A stretch of 64,000 nt of DNA from Bog-756 sp963737625 (GCA_963737625.1 CAVTTK010000003.1:241044-305043), one strand, 5' to 3'; positions 8,007-16,348 are shown, numbered from the stretch's first letter. The notes: a model not told the origin generated them from the sequence alone. Numbers and translations are program-made.

Positions 8007-8561
8007 TCAGAATATGAAGGGGATCAGCTTCTTGGTTGAGTGCTTGTATTCCGGATAGGTGTTGGGAAAGAGGTGCTGCATCGTTTGCTCCTCGACGTTC
8101 GCGCTATAGACGAAATAGGCGCCCATCAAGACGACGGCGACGAGCCAGTACCAGCTAATGGCTACTGATGTCCCGATAGCGGCGAGGATGATTCCGGAGT
8201 AGATGGGGTTCCGGATGTAGTGGTAAGGACCGGTGGTGACTAATTCTGCATCAATCTTCTCGGACATTGGGGTGCCCCAGTTCCGCCCCAGATGCACTCG
8301 AGCCCACACGGCCAGCCCTAATCCCATCACGAACAGCACCAGTCCGATGCCCTGGAGAACGGGACTGCTCTCGATGGCATGGTGACCTTTCAGAACACCG
8401 AAGCGAATGACCACATACGCGATGACGAATGTGGCGAGCCTCAAGCCGACGAACTGTCCCACTCGTGACTGAGCCGCCCGTTTGGCAGTCAAGGCCGCTA
8501 TCAGCCATGCCAACCAGAAGACGATCCACAGGCCGTAGATGACGTAATCGATGGCGTACAT
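8007..8561 (-). CDS. Isoprenylcysteine carboxyl methyltransferase-like membrane protein
   Basis: Polytopic membrane protein (184 aa) of the ICMT/PEMT methyltransferase type. The diagnostic C-terminal region is present: ARVHLGRNWGTPMSEK, then LVTTGPYHYIRNPIYSG, then NVEEQTMQHLFPNTYPEYK. These form the SAM- and lipid-binding core. Four or five membrane segments precede or surround it. In bacteria the substrate is usually unknown. The start at MYAIDYV is chosen because the upstream 35 residues are not membrane-like. Confidence 0.85.
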   Translation of the reverse strand: MYAIDYVIYGLWIVFWLAWLIAALTAKRAAQSRVGQFVGLRLATFVIAYVVIRFGVLKGHHAIESSPVLQGIGLVLFVMGLGLAVWARVHLGRNWGTPMSEKIDAELVTTGPYHYIRNPIYSGIILAAIGTSVAISWYWLVAVVLMGAYFVYSANVEEQTMQHLFPNTYPEYKHSTKKLIPFIF

Positions 8562-8721
8562 GAACTCACGGCCATGGTAATAGCCTGATGCCGATCGGAA
8601 ACGCTCCTCCCCCGTCTGGTGACAGCATCGGACCAGATCTGCTTCTGCCGGGAGGGTGGTTCCCAAGTGGGGAGTGATCGCCCCTCTAGGTGTGGGGCAG
8701 GTTCACAGAATGGCTAGTTGA

Positions 8722-8925
8722 TCAGGTGCCATTCTTTCGGCCCACCAGCCAGTAGACCGCCGAGTTTCCCATCTGAAGGGGGGCGGCCACCCGCCAGAAC
8801 CAGCGAGGTCCTCGAACCTGGGCATCACTGCGCTGGCTGAGATCCCGCAGTGTGATTGCCGTCACGACGATGTGGAGAATCGCCAAGGCGATAAGGACAG
8901 GTCGGCTCGGCCTCCAACGTCTCAC
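8722..8925 (-). CDS. Small membrane protein, PLDc_N-like
   Basis: Sixty-seven residues with an N-terminal membrane segment (VLIALAILHIVVTAITL) and a second hydrophobic stretch, ending RGPRWFWRVAAPLQMGNSAVY then WLVGRK. This pattern, with a basic loop followed by a glycine-asparagine membrane helix ending GRK, resembles the PLDc_N domain found alone in many small actinobacterial membrane proteins. Function is unknown. Confidence 0.6.
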   Translation of the reverse strand: MRRWRPSRPVLIALAILHIVVTAITLRDLSQRSDAQVRGPRWFWRVAAPLQMGNSAVYWLVGRKNGT

Positions 8926-9105
8926 GGCTCCATCGTATCCTGAACAGCCTGCACCCCCCCCACGAGATTCGTCATCGCAGTTGGATATCTCTGGTGTGAG
9001 AGCAGGATCCGTTCAGCGTCGGTGTCGACACTAAGGTGGACTGGCTTAGCGTTGACAGTAACGGAACGTGCCACCGTCGACTCGGACCTGCGCGAAGCTC
9101 TGGGG

Positions 9106-9880
9106 ATGGAGCGATTCCGCGGCAAGATTGCGATTGTGACGGGCGCAGGCTCGGGTATCGGGCGAGCGACCGCCCGCCACCTCGCTGCTGAAGGTGCTGC
9201 TGTAACCATCGCCGACATCGACGAAATAGCCGCTGCCGCGACTGTCGAGTTGATCCGCACCGACGGAGGCACCGCCCGCGCTCAAGCCACCGACGTCGCC
9301 GAACCCGACGCGGTCGAGCGCATGGTCGCCGACACGGTCACCGCATACGGTGGACTCGATTTTCTTCACAACAATGCTGCAGCGATCAACCTCAGCCGCA
9401 CCGACCAAGACGTCGTCACCATGCGACTCGAGACCTGGCACACCTCGATGCGCGTCAACCTGGACGGCGTCATGCTCGGCTGTCGCTTCGCCATTCCCGC
9501 GATGCTGGAACGCGGCGGCGGATCGATCGTCAACACCGCGTCTGTCGCTGCGACCTACGGCAGTCGCTCACTCGCCGCCTACGGCACCAGCAAGGCCGGT
9601 GTCGTGGCCCTCACCCGCTATGTAGCCACGGCGTACGCCGACCGGAACATTCGTGTCAATGCCGTCGCGCCCGGCGTCGTCGTCGACCGCCGATCTCCAG
9701 GAAGAGCTCGGCGGCCCACACGGCGACACCCTGGCGTCGATCACCGCGGGCCACCTCGTCGGCCGGCTCGGCTATCCCGAAGAGATTGCCACCGCCGTCG
9801 CCTACCTCCTGTCCGACGACGCGGCGTTCGTCACCGGCCAGACCTTCACGATCGACGGCGGATACACCGCGCACCGCTGA
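9106..9880 (+). pseudogene. SDR-family oxidoreductase split by a frameshift
   Basis: NAD(P)-dependent short-chain dehydrogenase of about 258 codons. Start ATG 9106 (MERFRGKIAIVTGAGSGIGR). The cofactor glycine motif, the NNAA motif (LHNNAAA), the catalytic serine region (NTASVAATYGS) and Y-x3-K (AAYGTSKAG) are all in frame 1. After NAVAPGVV near 9679 the homology moves to frame 2 (STADLQEELGG to TFTIDGGYTAHR, stop 9880). One surplus base in GTCGTCGTCG explains it. Either a sequencing error or a recently inactivated gene; as written the protein loses its C-terminal fifth. Confidence 0.85.
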
Positions 9881-9949
9881 ATCGGAGCCCCGTCCGACCC
9901 GCGGGTGGCAGCCTTCGGCACTGGCGCACCCGAGCTCCGAATCATTCAC

Positions 9950-9990
9950 TTGACATTTTGGCCCGTTAGATTATCTTGATAGCAAGCTAA
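9950..9990 (+). promoter_or_regulatory. Promoter with overlapping palindromic operator
   Basis: TTGACA at 9950-9955 and TATCTT at 9972-9977 form a plausible -35/-10 pair with a 16-bp spacer. An imperfect dyad with TTAG and CTAA at its outer ends (9966-9990) overlaps the -10. This is the usual geometry for MarR-type repression, and a MarR gene lies at the end of the same unit (10485). Confidence 0.5.
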
Positions 9991-10033
9991 TGGGTCTCAA
10001 GTAACAGGCCCTCAAGGGAAAGAGGTAGTAACC

Positions 10034-10309
10034 ATGCCACAGGCAACGCTGCTGGTCAGGCACCAGGTAGAGGATTACGCCGCATGGCGGTCGGTCTACG
10101 ACAGCTTGGACGGACTTCGCAAGGAGCATGGCTGCACCGGAGATGAAGTGATGGTCGACCCGGCGGACAAGCAGGATGTGTTCATCATTCACCGCTTCCC
10201 CACGCTTGAGCAGGCTCAGTCCTTTGCCGGAAGCAACGAGCTGCGCGAGGGCATGGGCCAGGCCGGGGTAAAGGGCGCCCCTCGGATCGAATTCGCCGTA
10301 GGAGGGTGA
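10034..10309 (+). CDS. Small ABM/cyclase-like protein
   Basis: Ninety-one residues, predicted alpha/beta ferredoxin-like fold: QATLLVRHQVEDYAAWRSVYD, a helix-rich middle, then DVFIIHRFPTLEQAQSFAGS. It resembles small cyclase-like or ABM-type proteins of unknown substrate. AAGAGGTAG upstream is a usable ribosome site. It is the first gene of a unit with a MarR regulator and is followed by a strong hairpin. Confidence 0.65.
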   Translation: MPQATLLVRHQVEDYAAWRSVYDSLDGLRKEHGCTGDEVMVDPADKQDVFIIHRFPTLEQAQSFAGSNELREGMGQAGVKGAPRIEFAVGG

Positions 10310-10330
10310 GCTGAGCCCATCCCCGCGCAA

Positions 10331-10368
10331 CAGTCGAGGCGGCGCCCAGAAGGGCGCTGCCTCGACTG
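10331..10368 (+). terminator. Long GC-rich hairpin
   Basis: CAGTCGAGGC and GCCTCGACTG form a 10-bp outer stem. A further seven pairs inside (GGCGCCC with GGGCGCT, one wobble) close on a four-base loop. It starts 22 bp after the small ABM-like gene. No T-tract follows, so it may be a Rho-independent terminator of the tail-less type or an mRNA-stabilising structure before the MarR gene. Confidence 0.6.
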
Positions 10369-10484
10369 ACCTGCCCGCTCCAGCGGCATTCGAGAAGGAG
10401 TTCCCTGGTGCCTCATGGAGGTCCGCCCGGGTCTTCCGAGAACTCGAAGATGTCGGTGGTCTGGCCGAGGCACTGGTCGCATCG

Positions 10485-10898
10485 GTGGCACGCCGTCATG
10501 GCCTGTCCCATGCGGCCCTCAACGCCCTGGCCATCATCGAAGGAAACGGGGGGCCGATACCCACCGGCACGGTTGGTGCTCAAATGCACATCACAACCGG
10601 CACCATGACCAGCGTCCTCGACACGCTGGAACGCAACGGCCACATCCGGCGCCTCACGGATCCCGACGACCGCCGTCGAGTCCTCGTCGACGTCACCCCT
10701 CCGGCCCAGGTCGTTCTCAATGAGTTGTTGCCCGAGGTGGTCCAGGTCACAACGGCGGTGTTGGCCGAATTCTCCGCTAAGGAGCTCGACGAATTCCTCG
10801 ACACCCTGGCCCGTGTCCGCCAGGCGATCGACGCTGTCCCGAACGATCTCGGGCCACCCGCAACTCGGCAGACACCGCCAGATCTGAAACGTTCCTGA
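10485..10898 (+). CDS. MarR-family regulator
   Basis: Winged-helix regulator. The core LSHAALNALAIIEGN, PTGTVGAQMHITTGTMTSVLD, the recognition helix and the wing LTDPDDRRRVLVDVTPP are typical. GTG 10485 gives 137 aa, but the same frame is open upstream with MarR-like sequence from about 10410 (FRELEDVGGLAEALVASVA). No ATG, GTG or TTG is in frame there, so the real start is uncertain. Probably controls itself and the ABM-like gene through the dyad at 9966-9990. Confidence 0.85.
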   Translation: MARRHGLSHAALNALAIIEGNGGPIPTGTVGAQMHITTGTMTSVLDTLERNGHIRRLTDPDDRRRVLVDVTPPAQVVLNELLPEVVQVTTAVLAEFSAKELDEFLDTLARVRQAIDAVPNDLGPPATRQTPPDLKRS

Positions 10899-11037
10899 AT
10901 GAAGACGCTTCCGTTCGCCGCAGGTGGTCGCAGATCACCTAACGCCCCCGTGAACTCCGGGGCAACCTCCGATTGATGTTCGCCAGTCCTGGGCGAGCAC
11001 GTGTGCCGTCGCTACGCTCCATCTATCCTCGGTCGGC

Positions 11038-11793
11038 ATGGACCCAGCCGTCACTGCCCTGGCCGAACAGCAGGTAGAAACGAAGTCTCTACTGGTCGGC
11101 CTGGCCCCCGGAGACTGGGAGACGCCCACCCGGTGCGAGGGATGGAACATCGCCGATGTGGTGCTCCACCTGGCCCAATCAGACGAGATGGCCGTGGCGA
11201 GCCTGCGAGGGATCCTTCCCACGGGAGACGACACCAGCGTCACGGGATGGGGCGGCGGGGCATCCGTGGACGAGAGCGTGGCCCTTATGGTCGACCGGGA
11301 CCGTGGGGCCGCATCGTCCGAGCTTCTGGCGAGGTGGATTTCCGCTGCTGACCAACTCACGGGCCTCCTGGGCGACATGGACCTGTCCGCACGAGTTCGA
11401 TGGGTGGCAGGTGACCTCTCCGCTCGGACCCTGGCCACGACCAGGCTGTCAGAGACCTGGATTCACACTGGCGATATTGCTGCCGCGGTCGGGGTCATGC
11501 TCGCCGACACGGACCGGCTCAGGCTCATTTCTCGGTTGGCCTGGCGCACCCTTCCCTATGCCTTCGACCTCGCGGGTGAAACCATGTCGGGGCCCGTGGC
11601 GCTCCGCCTGACCGCACCATCAGGTGAGCGATGGGACTTCATGCCCGATGAGCCCGCCGTCACGACCATTTCCGGCCCCGCCACCGAACTGTGTGAGGTG
11701 GCTGCCCGACGAGTGGACCCCTCGACCACTTCGCTGAGTGGTGATGGCCCCGATGCGGTCAGGGTTCTCGCCCTGATTCGCACCTACGCCTAG
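11038..11793 (+). CDS. Maleylpyruvate isomerase-fold (TIGR03084-like) metal-binding protein
   Basis: Protein of 251 aa with an N-terminal DinB/MDMPI four-helix domain: LAPGDWETPTRCEGWNIADVV, then the metal-ligand segment HLAQSDE. A second histidine motif, ETWIHTGDIAAAVG, follows. A C-terminal domain of about 80 residues is also present. Family members are mycothiol-dependent isomerases or uncharacterised thiol-dependent enzymes. A second, shorter relative lies at 15450. The substrate cannot be deduced. Confidence 0.82.
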   Translation: MDPAVTALAEQQVETKSLLVGLAPGDWETPTRCEGWNIADVVLHLAQSDEMAVASLRGILPTGDDTSVTGWGGGASVDESVALMVDRDRGAASSELLARWISAADQLTGLLGDMDLSARVRWVAGDLSARTLATTRLSETWIHTGDIAAAVGVMLADTDRLRLISRLAWRTLPYAFDLAGETMSGPVALRLTAPSGERWDFMPDEPAVTTISGPATELCEVAARRVDPSTTSLSGDGPDAVRVLALIRTYA

Positions 11794-11840
11794 CCGAGCT
11801 GGGCTACATATCTGGCGATTTGCGGGCGCGTGGGCATTGG

Positions 11841-12365
11841 TCAACGCTTGCCTGGCTCCGCCACCGACCCAGGCAAGCGTCGTACGTCCAGCCGACTCAG
11901 GCAGGGGGATCCTCGACACCATCGATCGGCCTCGGCACGACGGTTGCAACCGATGACGCCGGTGGCTCCCCAGGCTTTGTCGTCGGAGTTGAACCACCCA
12001 TTGGGACTTTGGTGAAAGGCCCACAAGAGGCGGCCATCGTCTGCCATGATGGCTGCCAGCTCCCCGTCGTCGTCACCTGACTCGGCCCGAAGGTCATCGA
12101 CTTCGACGGTGATGGCCGCCAAGAGCTCGCTCGCCCCCACCATCTTGTTCCTCAGATCCCGCAGCCGGCTCTCCCGGTCCCTCGACAGGAGCAGCTCGGC
12201 CTCCGCACGCACGGTCCTACCGCTCTCCTTGGCCAGCTTCTTCACCTGAGCGATGAGGGCATCAGCCTCGACGTCGGTATAGGTGACCTGCTTCTCGATC
12301 AGAAGTCCGATCACATCTCGTCGGGCAGTCCTAGCCACCTGACGACTGTAACGTCTGTGAGGCAA
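11841..12365 (-). CDS. Hypothetical coiled-coil protein
   Basis: Predicted 174 aa. The middle is rich in charged helix (DALIAQVKKLAKESGRTVRAE, then ELLLSRDRESRLRDLRNK) and is probably coiled coil. The C-terminal third has tryptophans and GWFNSDDKAW. No family is recognised. The last 13 codons coincide with a strong hairpin (11844-11880). The start is uncertain because no clear ribosome site is seen. Confidence 0.5.
   Translation of the reverse strand: MPHRRYSRQVARTARRDVIGLLIEKQVTYTDVEADALIAQVKKLAKESGRTVRAEAELLLSRDRESRLRDLRNKMVGASELLAAITVEVDDLRAESGDDDGELAAIMADDGRLLWAFHQSPNGWFNSDDKAWGATGVIGCNRRAEADRWCRGSPCLSRLDVRRLPGSVAEPGKR
11844..11880. terminator. Twelve-bp perfect inverted repeat between convergent genes
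   Basis: ACGCTTGCCTGG (11844-11855) and CCAGGCAAGCGT (11869-11880) are perfect complements with a 13-base loop. It is located 50 bp after the stop of the plus-strand gene and inside the very end of the minus-strand frame. A bidirectional terminator is the simplest reading. No T-run follows on either side. Confidence 0.6.
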
Positions 12366-12398
12366 CGAACGCGTCCGAGAACCGACACCCCAAATTGC

Positions 12399-12671
12399 CT
12401 ATAGGAGAATATCTGCCGGGACGAATGCCTCCTTCATGATGACTCGAGCGCCACGCATGGGGACACCCTCGGCCTTCAATAGGCGCTGCTGCTCTGACCC
12501 CTTGGCCAGGGTGCCGTCTGAACGAACCACCCGCCACCAAGGGATCCCGGATGGCGCCTGGGACAGAAGTTGCCCGGCACGACGCGGCGCACTCGGCGTC
12601 AAGGCACCGTAGGTCGTCACGAACCCGACCGGTATCCGTCGGACTCGGTCAAACACGACGTCAGCATCCAT
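12399..12671 (-). CDS. Alkyltransferase-like (ATL) DNA repair protein
   Basis: Ninety-residue protein with the DNA-binding fold of O6-alkylguanine-DNA alkyltransferase: FDRVRRIPVGFVTTYGALT, then the active-site region SGIPWWRVVRSDGTLAKG. In true alkyltransferases this region is PCHRV; here tryptophan replaces the acceptor cysteine, as in ATL proteins, which bind alkylated guanine and hand it to nucleotide excision repair. The second tryptophan replaces the usual histidine. An upstream methionine at 12689 is an alternative start. Confidence 0.88.
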   Translation of the reverse strand: MDADVVFDRVRRIPVGFVTTYGALTPSAPRRAGQLLSQAPSGIPWWRVVRSDGTLAKGSEQQRLLKAEGVPMRGARVIMKEAFVPADILL

Positions 12672-12808
12672 CTCGAACTCCCGTGACAAGAACCCTTGCG
12701 CAATCGATTGCTACCAGTCCAGAGTTCCCGGGTGACCTCTGTCGCATGCTACGAGGCTGGTTTCGCCACCCAAAACGTCGGCCTTAGAGGGCTACATAGA
12801 CTTTACCC

Positions 12809-13531
12809 ATGGCACCGAATGCGCCGTCGGTCCACGACCAGATTGCTCTCGGGCTCAGAGAGCATCCGGCCAAGAAGGGGCTTCCGTTCAACCTCCTCGT
12901 CACGGTCCTTGAGATCGGTGGGAGTATTGCACTGTTCCACTTTGCGCAACGACGGGGCGCCAGTGACGTAGTCAGCTACCTGCTGGGCAGCATCGCTCCG
13001 GTGTTCGGTGGCATTGCAATCTGGATCAGGGCTCGCAAGTTCAGCGGAGCCTCGGCTGCAATTTTCACATTCACTTTCCTATCTGCCGTCATCGCGTTGG
13101 TCGGCAGTACCACCCCCAAAGTCCTGCTCTACAAGGACTGTGCGGCGACTGCTCTGATCGGTCTGGTCTTCTTGGGATCATGCGTTCTGCCATCCAAGCC
13201 AGTTGTGTTCTACTTTGCTCAGCGCTACGGCACGGACGGCACCCACGACGGGATGTCCACGTTCGACATGATGTGGGACGCCTACCCCGACTTCCGCAGG
13301 GGTATGTACGTCACCAGCTACCTATGGGCAACATTGTTTTTGGTCCAGGCGACCGGAACCGCGCTGATCATCCGCAAGACTGATTACGGCACTGCGTACA
13401 ACTACGACCAACTGCTACCCGTAGTTGCGATCGTGCTGGGCATCATCGGATCCATCGCCATCGGCCGCTATTTCACCAGGAAGGGCAAGGCAAATGAAGT
13501 TGCGGGTGAGAGTGCGAACAGTGAGAGCTAA
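12809..13531 (+). CDS. VC0807-like integral membrane protein
   Basis: Membrane protein of 240 aa with about six hydrophobic segments. The order resembles the VC0807 family: LLVTVLEIGGSIALFHFAQ, GASDVVSYLLGSIAPVFGGI, VLLYKDCAATALIGLVFLGS, then the loop PVVFYFAQRYG. The family has no known biochemical role. It is alone in its unit and divergent from the ATL gene. Confidence 0.72.
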   Translation: MAPNAPSVHDQIALGLREHPAKKGLPFNLLVTVLEIGGSIALFHFAQRRGASDVVSYLLGSIAPVFGGIAIWIRARKFSGASAAIFTFTFLSAVIALVGSTTPKVLLYKDCAATALIGLVFLGSCVLPSKPVVFYFAQRYGTDGTHDGMSTFDMMWDAYPDFRRGMYVTSYLWATLFLVQATGTALIIRKTDYGTAYNYDQLLPVVAIVLGIIGSIAIGRYFTRKGKANEVAGESANSES

Positions 13532-13741
13532 TCCGACGAACGGCCAGCCACCGTTGCGATTCAAGGGCGGATATTTCGCAAGAAATTGGGCACAAGGACG
13601 AAGGTGACGCCTGTCAAGGTCCATAGGACGGAACGGTTGCCAAGACAGGACGAGTCGATCCACGCCACCCGGCCATCGAGGGCCCTCATCGTCGTGTGGA
13701 AAATCCGAATGACCGTTGGGCAGCCATCGTAAGGAGGAAGA

Positions 13742-14341
13742 ATGCGAAAACTGGGAGTGGTGGAGTTCGTCACACTCGATGGTGTCATGCAGGGCCTGGG
13801 CGGACCCGACGAAGATCGGGAGGGTGGGTTTGACCTGGGTGGGTGGAGCGGACCCTACGGAGATGACGTACTTGCGCAGCACGCCGGGCAAGGCATCGGA
13901 CAGACTGCCGCCTATCTTTTCGGCCGCAAGACGTACGAACATATGGCCGCGCACTGGCCGCACGAATCCGCCGACAATCCCATAGCGGCGAGCCTCAATG
14001 CCACGCCGAAGTACGTCGTGACCAAGACGCTTCGACAGGAGGACCTCGATTGGGCCAACAGTCACGTCATCGATGCCGACATCGTCGAGGCGATCCGAGG
14101 CATCAAGGGGGAGGGCGAAGGATTCATCACCGTCCTGGGCAGTGGCGAGCTGGTGCAGTCGCTGATCGCCAACGACCTGGTCGACGTCTATCGGATCATG
14201 TTGCATCCGCTGGTGCTCGGTGCGGGTAAGCGGCTGCTCCGGGAGTATCGAGAGCCAATCCGGTTGCGCCTAACCGACTGCACACCCACCACCACGGGCG
14301 TCTTGCTTCTCACGTACGAGCGGGAAACGACGACCGCCTAG
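13742..14341 (+). CDS. Dihydrofolate reductase / RibD C-terminal domain protein
   Basis: Protein of 199 aa. The start MRKLGVVEFVTLDGVMQ and the segments AAYLFGRKTYEHMAAHWP, KYVVTKTLRQEDLDW, and VLGSGELVQSLIANDLVD are typical of RibD-C/DHFR-like proteins, which bind NADPH. AAGGAGGA precedes the ATG. Stand-alone members are abundant in actinobacteria and mostly uncharacterised. Confidence 0.87.
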   Translation: MRKLGVVEFVTLDGVMQGLGGPDEDREGGFDLGGWSGPYGDDVLAQHAGQGIGQTAAYLFGRKTYEHMAAHWPHESADNPIAASLNATPKYVVTKTLRQEDLDWANSHVIDADIVEAIRGIKGEGEGFITVLGSGELVQSLIANDLVDVYRIMLHPLVLGAGKRLLREYREPIRLRLTDCTPTTTGVLLLTYERETTTA

Positions 14342-14390
14342 GGCCAACACCCAAACGGCTACGGGCAGCTGCGGGAGGGCAGGCTCGGGT

Positions 14391-14411
14391 CCTCAGCTCG
14401 AGCAGCTGAGC
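14391..14411. repeat. CTCAGC-family palindrome
   Basis: CCTCAGCT, five bases, AGCTGAG: arms of seven complementary bases. Fifty bases downstream of the DHFR-like gene stop, in the gap before the ArsR unit. Matches the 21-bp family found throughout 5-42 kb. Confidence 0.75.
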
Positions 14412-14463
14412 CGACCGATGCGCAGCAGTTGATTTTCCCCCGCTCAGGCCGGGTCCAGTTATT

Positions 14464-14484
14464 CAACTTGCTAGTTGATCAACT
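14464..14484 (+). promoter_or_regulatory. ArsR-type operator
   Basis: The perfect 12-bp palindrome AGTTGATCAACT (14473-14484) is joined to another half-site so that CAACT (14464) also pairs with AGTTG. It ends 21 bp before the GTG of the ArsR gene. This is a likely autoregulatory site for that repressor. Confidence 0.65.
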
Positions 14485-14505
14485 GTAGAGTAGAGTAAAG
14501 ACACG

Positions 14506-14838
14506 GTGACCCTTGTTGATCAGGACCTCGATGCCACGTTCAATGCTCTGGCGGACCCCACCCGCCGGGCGATCGTCATACGCCTCTCGAGGGGCGAGGC
14601 GACGGTAAACGAGTTGGCTGAACCATTCGATCTCACCCTTCAAGCTGTGTCCAAGCACATCAAGGTCCTCGAGCACTGCGGCCTCGTCTCCCGTCGGCGC
14701 GAGGCTCAGACGCGACCATGCCGCCTCGAGACCGAACGTCTCGATGTGGCGGTCGACTGGATCAGTGAAAGACGCAAGGTATGGAACGACCGATTTGACG
14801 CACTCGACGAACACCTCAGGGCCATTCAGGGCAAGTAA
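14506..14838 (+). CDS. ArsR-family regulator
   Basis: Winged-helix repressor of 110 aa: FNALADPTRRAIVIRLSRGE, then VNELAEPFDLTLQAVSKHIK and VLEHCGLVSRRREAQTRPC. No metal-binding cysteine pair is apparent, so it belongs to the non-metal ArsR group that is usually paired with an SRPBCC protein, as here. GTG 14506 is the start. The two-gene unit with 14861 is common in actinobacteria. Confidence 0.92.
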   Translation: MTLVDQDLDATFNALADPTRRAIVIRLSRGEATVNELAEPFDLTLQAVSKHIKVLEHCGLVSRRREAQTRPCRLETERLDVAVDWISERRKVWNDRFDALDEHLRAIQGK

Positions 14839-14860
14839 GCCCACGATCGAAAGGGACACT

Positions 14861-15319
14861 ATGAAGAACTCGATGGAAGCGGGCGCCGAGGGCATATCGA
14901 TCACTCGCATCTTCGACGCTCCACGAGAGGTGGTATTCAAGGCTTGGACGACACCAGCATCCTTTGCCAACTGGTTCGGTGGTCACGATGCTGACGTCCC
15001 GCTCGACAGTTGCTCGATCGACGCTCGCGTCGGCGGATCGTGGAAGGCGATGATGGTCCTCCCGGATGGGGCCACCATCGACTGGAGCGGAGAGTTCATC
15101 GAGGTGGTGTTCCCGGAGCGTCTCGTCCTGACCATGCGAGACCGTCCGGGTCCCGATTCTGAGCCACTGACCGTTGAGTTCCGTGACGTCGACGGCAAAA
15201 CGGAGATGAAGTTCCATCAGTTCGGAGGCAATATGGATGCCACTGGCTATGAACAGGCAGGGACTGGGTGGATGACCTTCTTCGACACGATGGAGAGCGC
15301 CTTCAGCGGCGCCGCCTGA
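14861..15319 (+). CDS. SRPBCC/AHSA1-type lipid- or ligand-binding protein
   Basis: Protein of 152 aa with the START/AHSA1 fold: ISITRIFDAPREVVFKAWTTP, NWFGG, GGSWKAMMVLPDG, then the closing helix GWMTFFDTMESAF. It is 22 bp downstream of the ArsR gene and preceded by GAAAGGGA, so the two form an operon. The hydrophobic cavity ligand is unknown and may be the inducer of the adjacent repressor, which is inference. Confidence 0.87.
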   Translation: MKNSMEAGAEGISITRIFDAPREVVFKAWTTPASFANWFGGHDADVPLDSCSIDARVGGSWKAMMVLPDGATIDWSGEFIEVVFPERLVLTMRDRPGPDSEPLTVEFRDVDGKTEMKFHQFGGNMDATGYEQAGTGWMTFFDTMESAFSGAA

Positions 15320-15449
15320 CCACTTGACCAGTTCGACGTGAAGCACGGTGCCGCGTAGCGGAGGTAGGTCCGGCTGTGCCTGGGCCCCCGAACCGCACGG
15401 AATCGAAACGTCCGAACCACGTAGGAAGGGCTAGACCAGGGAGCGAAGA

Positions 15450-16043
15450 TTGACCGAGGACCTTGAACTTCAATCTGCGGTAGCGGCGCAGTTCTGTGCC
15501 TTGGCCGACCTGCTTTCCGAAGCCACTGACGCGGTGTGGAACACCGAATCGCTGTGCGACGGCTGGCGGGTTCTCGAGGTCGTGGCTCATATGACCATGC
15601 CGGCCCGGTATTCGCAGGATGAGTTCATGGCGGAGCTTGAGGGCTGTGGATACGACTTCACTCGGCTGTCGAACGCAATAGCCGTCCGGGACGCCGGCCT
15701 TCCACCCGCACGACTGGTGGCCGACCTCCGCTCTGACGTGCTGCACCATTGGACCCCACCCGGGGGCGGCCTCCACGGCGCCCTCGATCATGCGGTCATC
15801 CATAGCCTTGACGTCAGTCTTTGGGTGATACTCGACGACCTGACCCATGGGGGAATCCACAAGCACTTCACGATGGACATCGAGGATCGGACGATGGAAG
15901 CCAGCGATCTCGACTGGCACTGCGGGTCGGGCTCGCCCCTCCGAGGAACTGCCGAGATGCTTGCCTTGGCCATGTGTGGTCGACAGGTCCCGAACGAACG
16001 GCTCGATGGCGCTCCGCTGCGCAGGGCCAAGGCGAGCGGCTGA
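15450..16043 (+). CDS. Maleylpyruvate isomerase-family mycothiol-dependent enzyme
   Basis: Protein of 197 aa with the MDMPI N-terminal fold: ALADLLSEATDAVWNTESLCD then GWRVLEVVAHMTMPAR, a metal-ligand histidine segment, and a further HAVIHSLDV motif. The start is TTG 15450 after GGAGCG. Substrates are unknown for most homologues; the family normally needs mycothiol and a divalent metal. The stop codon region overlaps a variant of the CTCAGC palindrome. Confidence 0.8.
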   Translation: MTEDLELQSAVAAQFCALADLLSEATDAVWNTESLCDGWRVLEVVAHMTMPARYSQDEFMAELEGCGYDFTRLSNAIAVRDAGLPPARLVADLRSDVLHHWTPPGGGLHGALDHAVIHSLDVSLWVILDDLTHGGIHKHFTMDIEDRTMEASDLDWHCGSGSPLRGTAEMLALAMCGRQVPNERLDGAPLRRAKASG

Positions 16044-16149
16044 GCCTAAAAGGGCTGACCACCATGTGACGGTGGAGCGTTGGCGGCAGGTCAGGGGATA
16101 CCGCCCGCTGCGAGCTCACGATTACCGGCCTCGGCCTGTTGAGCTGAGG
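16040..16149. repeat. Two CTCAGC-family palindromes
   Basis: A variant at 16040-16060 (CTGAGCC ... GGGCTGA) begins at the end of the preceding coding frame. A better copy is at 16129-16149 (CCTCGGCC, five bases, AGCTGAGG). Both lie in the 300-bp gap before the PadR gene, which otherwise holds only that gene's promoter and operator. Confidence 0.6.
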
Positions 16150-16312
16150 TCACGGGTTGTCCGAAGCCCGACCCCGTCACCAGCCTGTCGCCGAGGATCG
16201 GTTCGTACCCGGTTTGGCAGCTGCAGGTCTCGTCTGAATCGTGCGCTTCACGACGCCCCCAGCGACCTCTTCCGACGTCGTACCTTGACGCGGGGCGGCC
16301 CATCGTCCAGAA

Positions 16313-16328
16313 TACTCTATCTAGAGTA
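16313..16328 (+). promoter_or_regulatory. PadR operator, perfect 16-bp palindrome
   Basis: TACTCTATCTAGAGTA is a perfect dyad (seven-base arms around TC). It ends 20 bp before the PadR start codon and is therefore well placed to overlap the promoter of the padR-drrAB-like unit. PadR repressors usually autoregulate such exporter operons. Confidence 0.75.
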
Positions 16329-16348
16329 CCCGTTGGAGGATGGTGAGC

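Noticed and set aside
13532..13741. Possible short gene before the DHFR-like gene
   Set aside because: Short frames on both strands have no ribosome site or protein-like composition; treated as promoter region.
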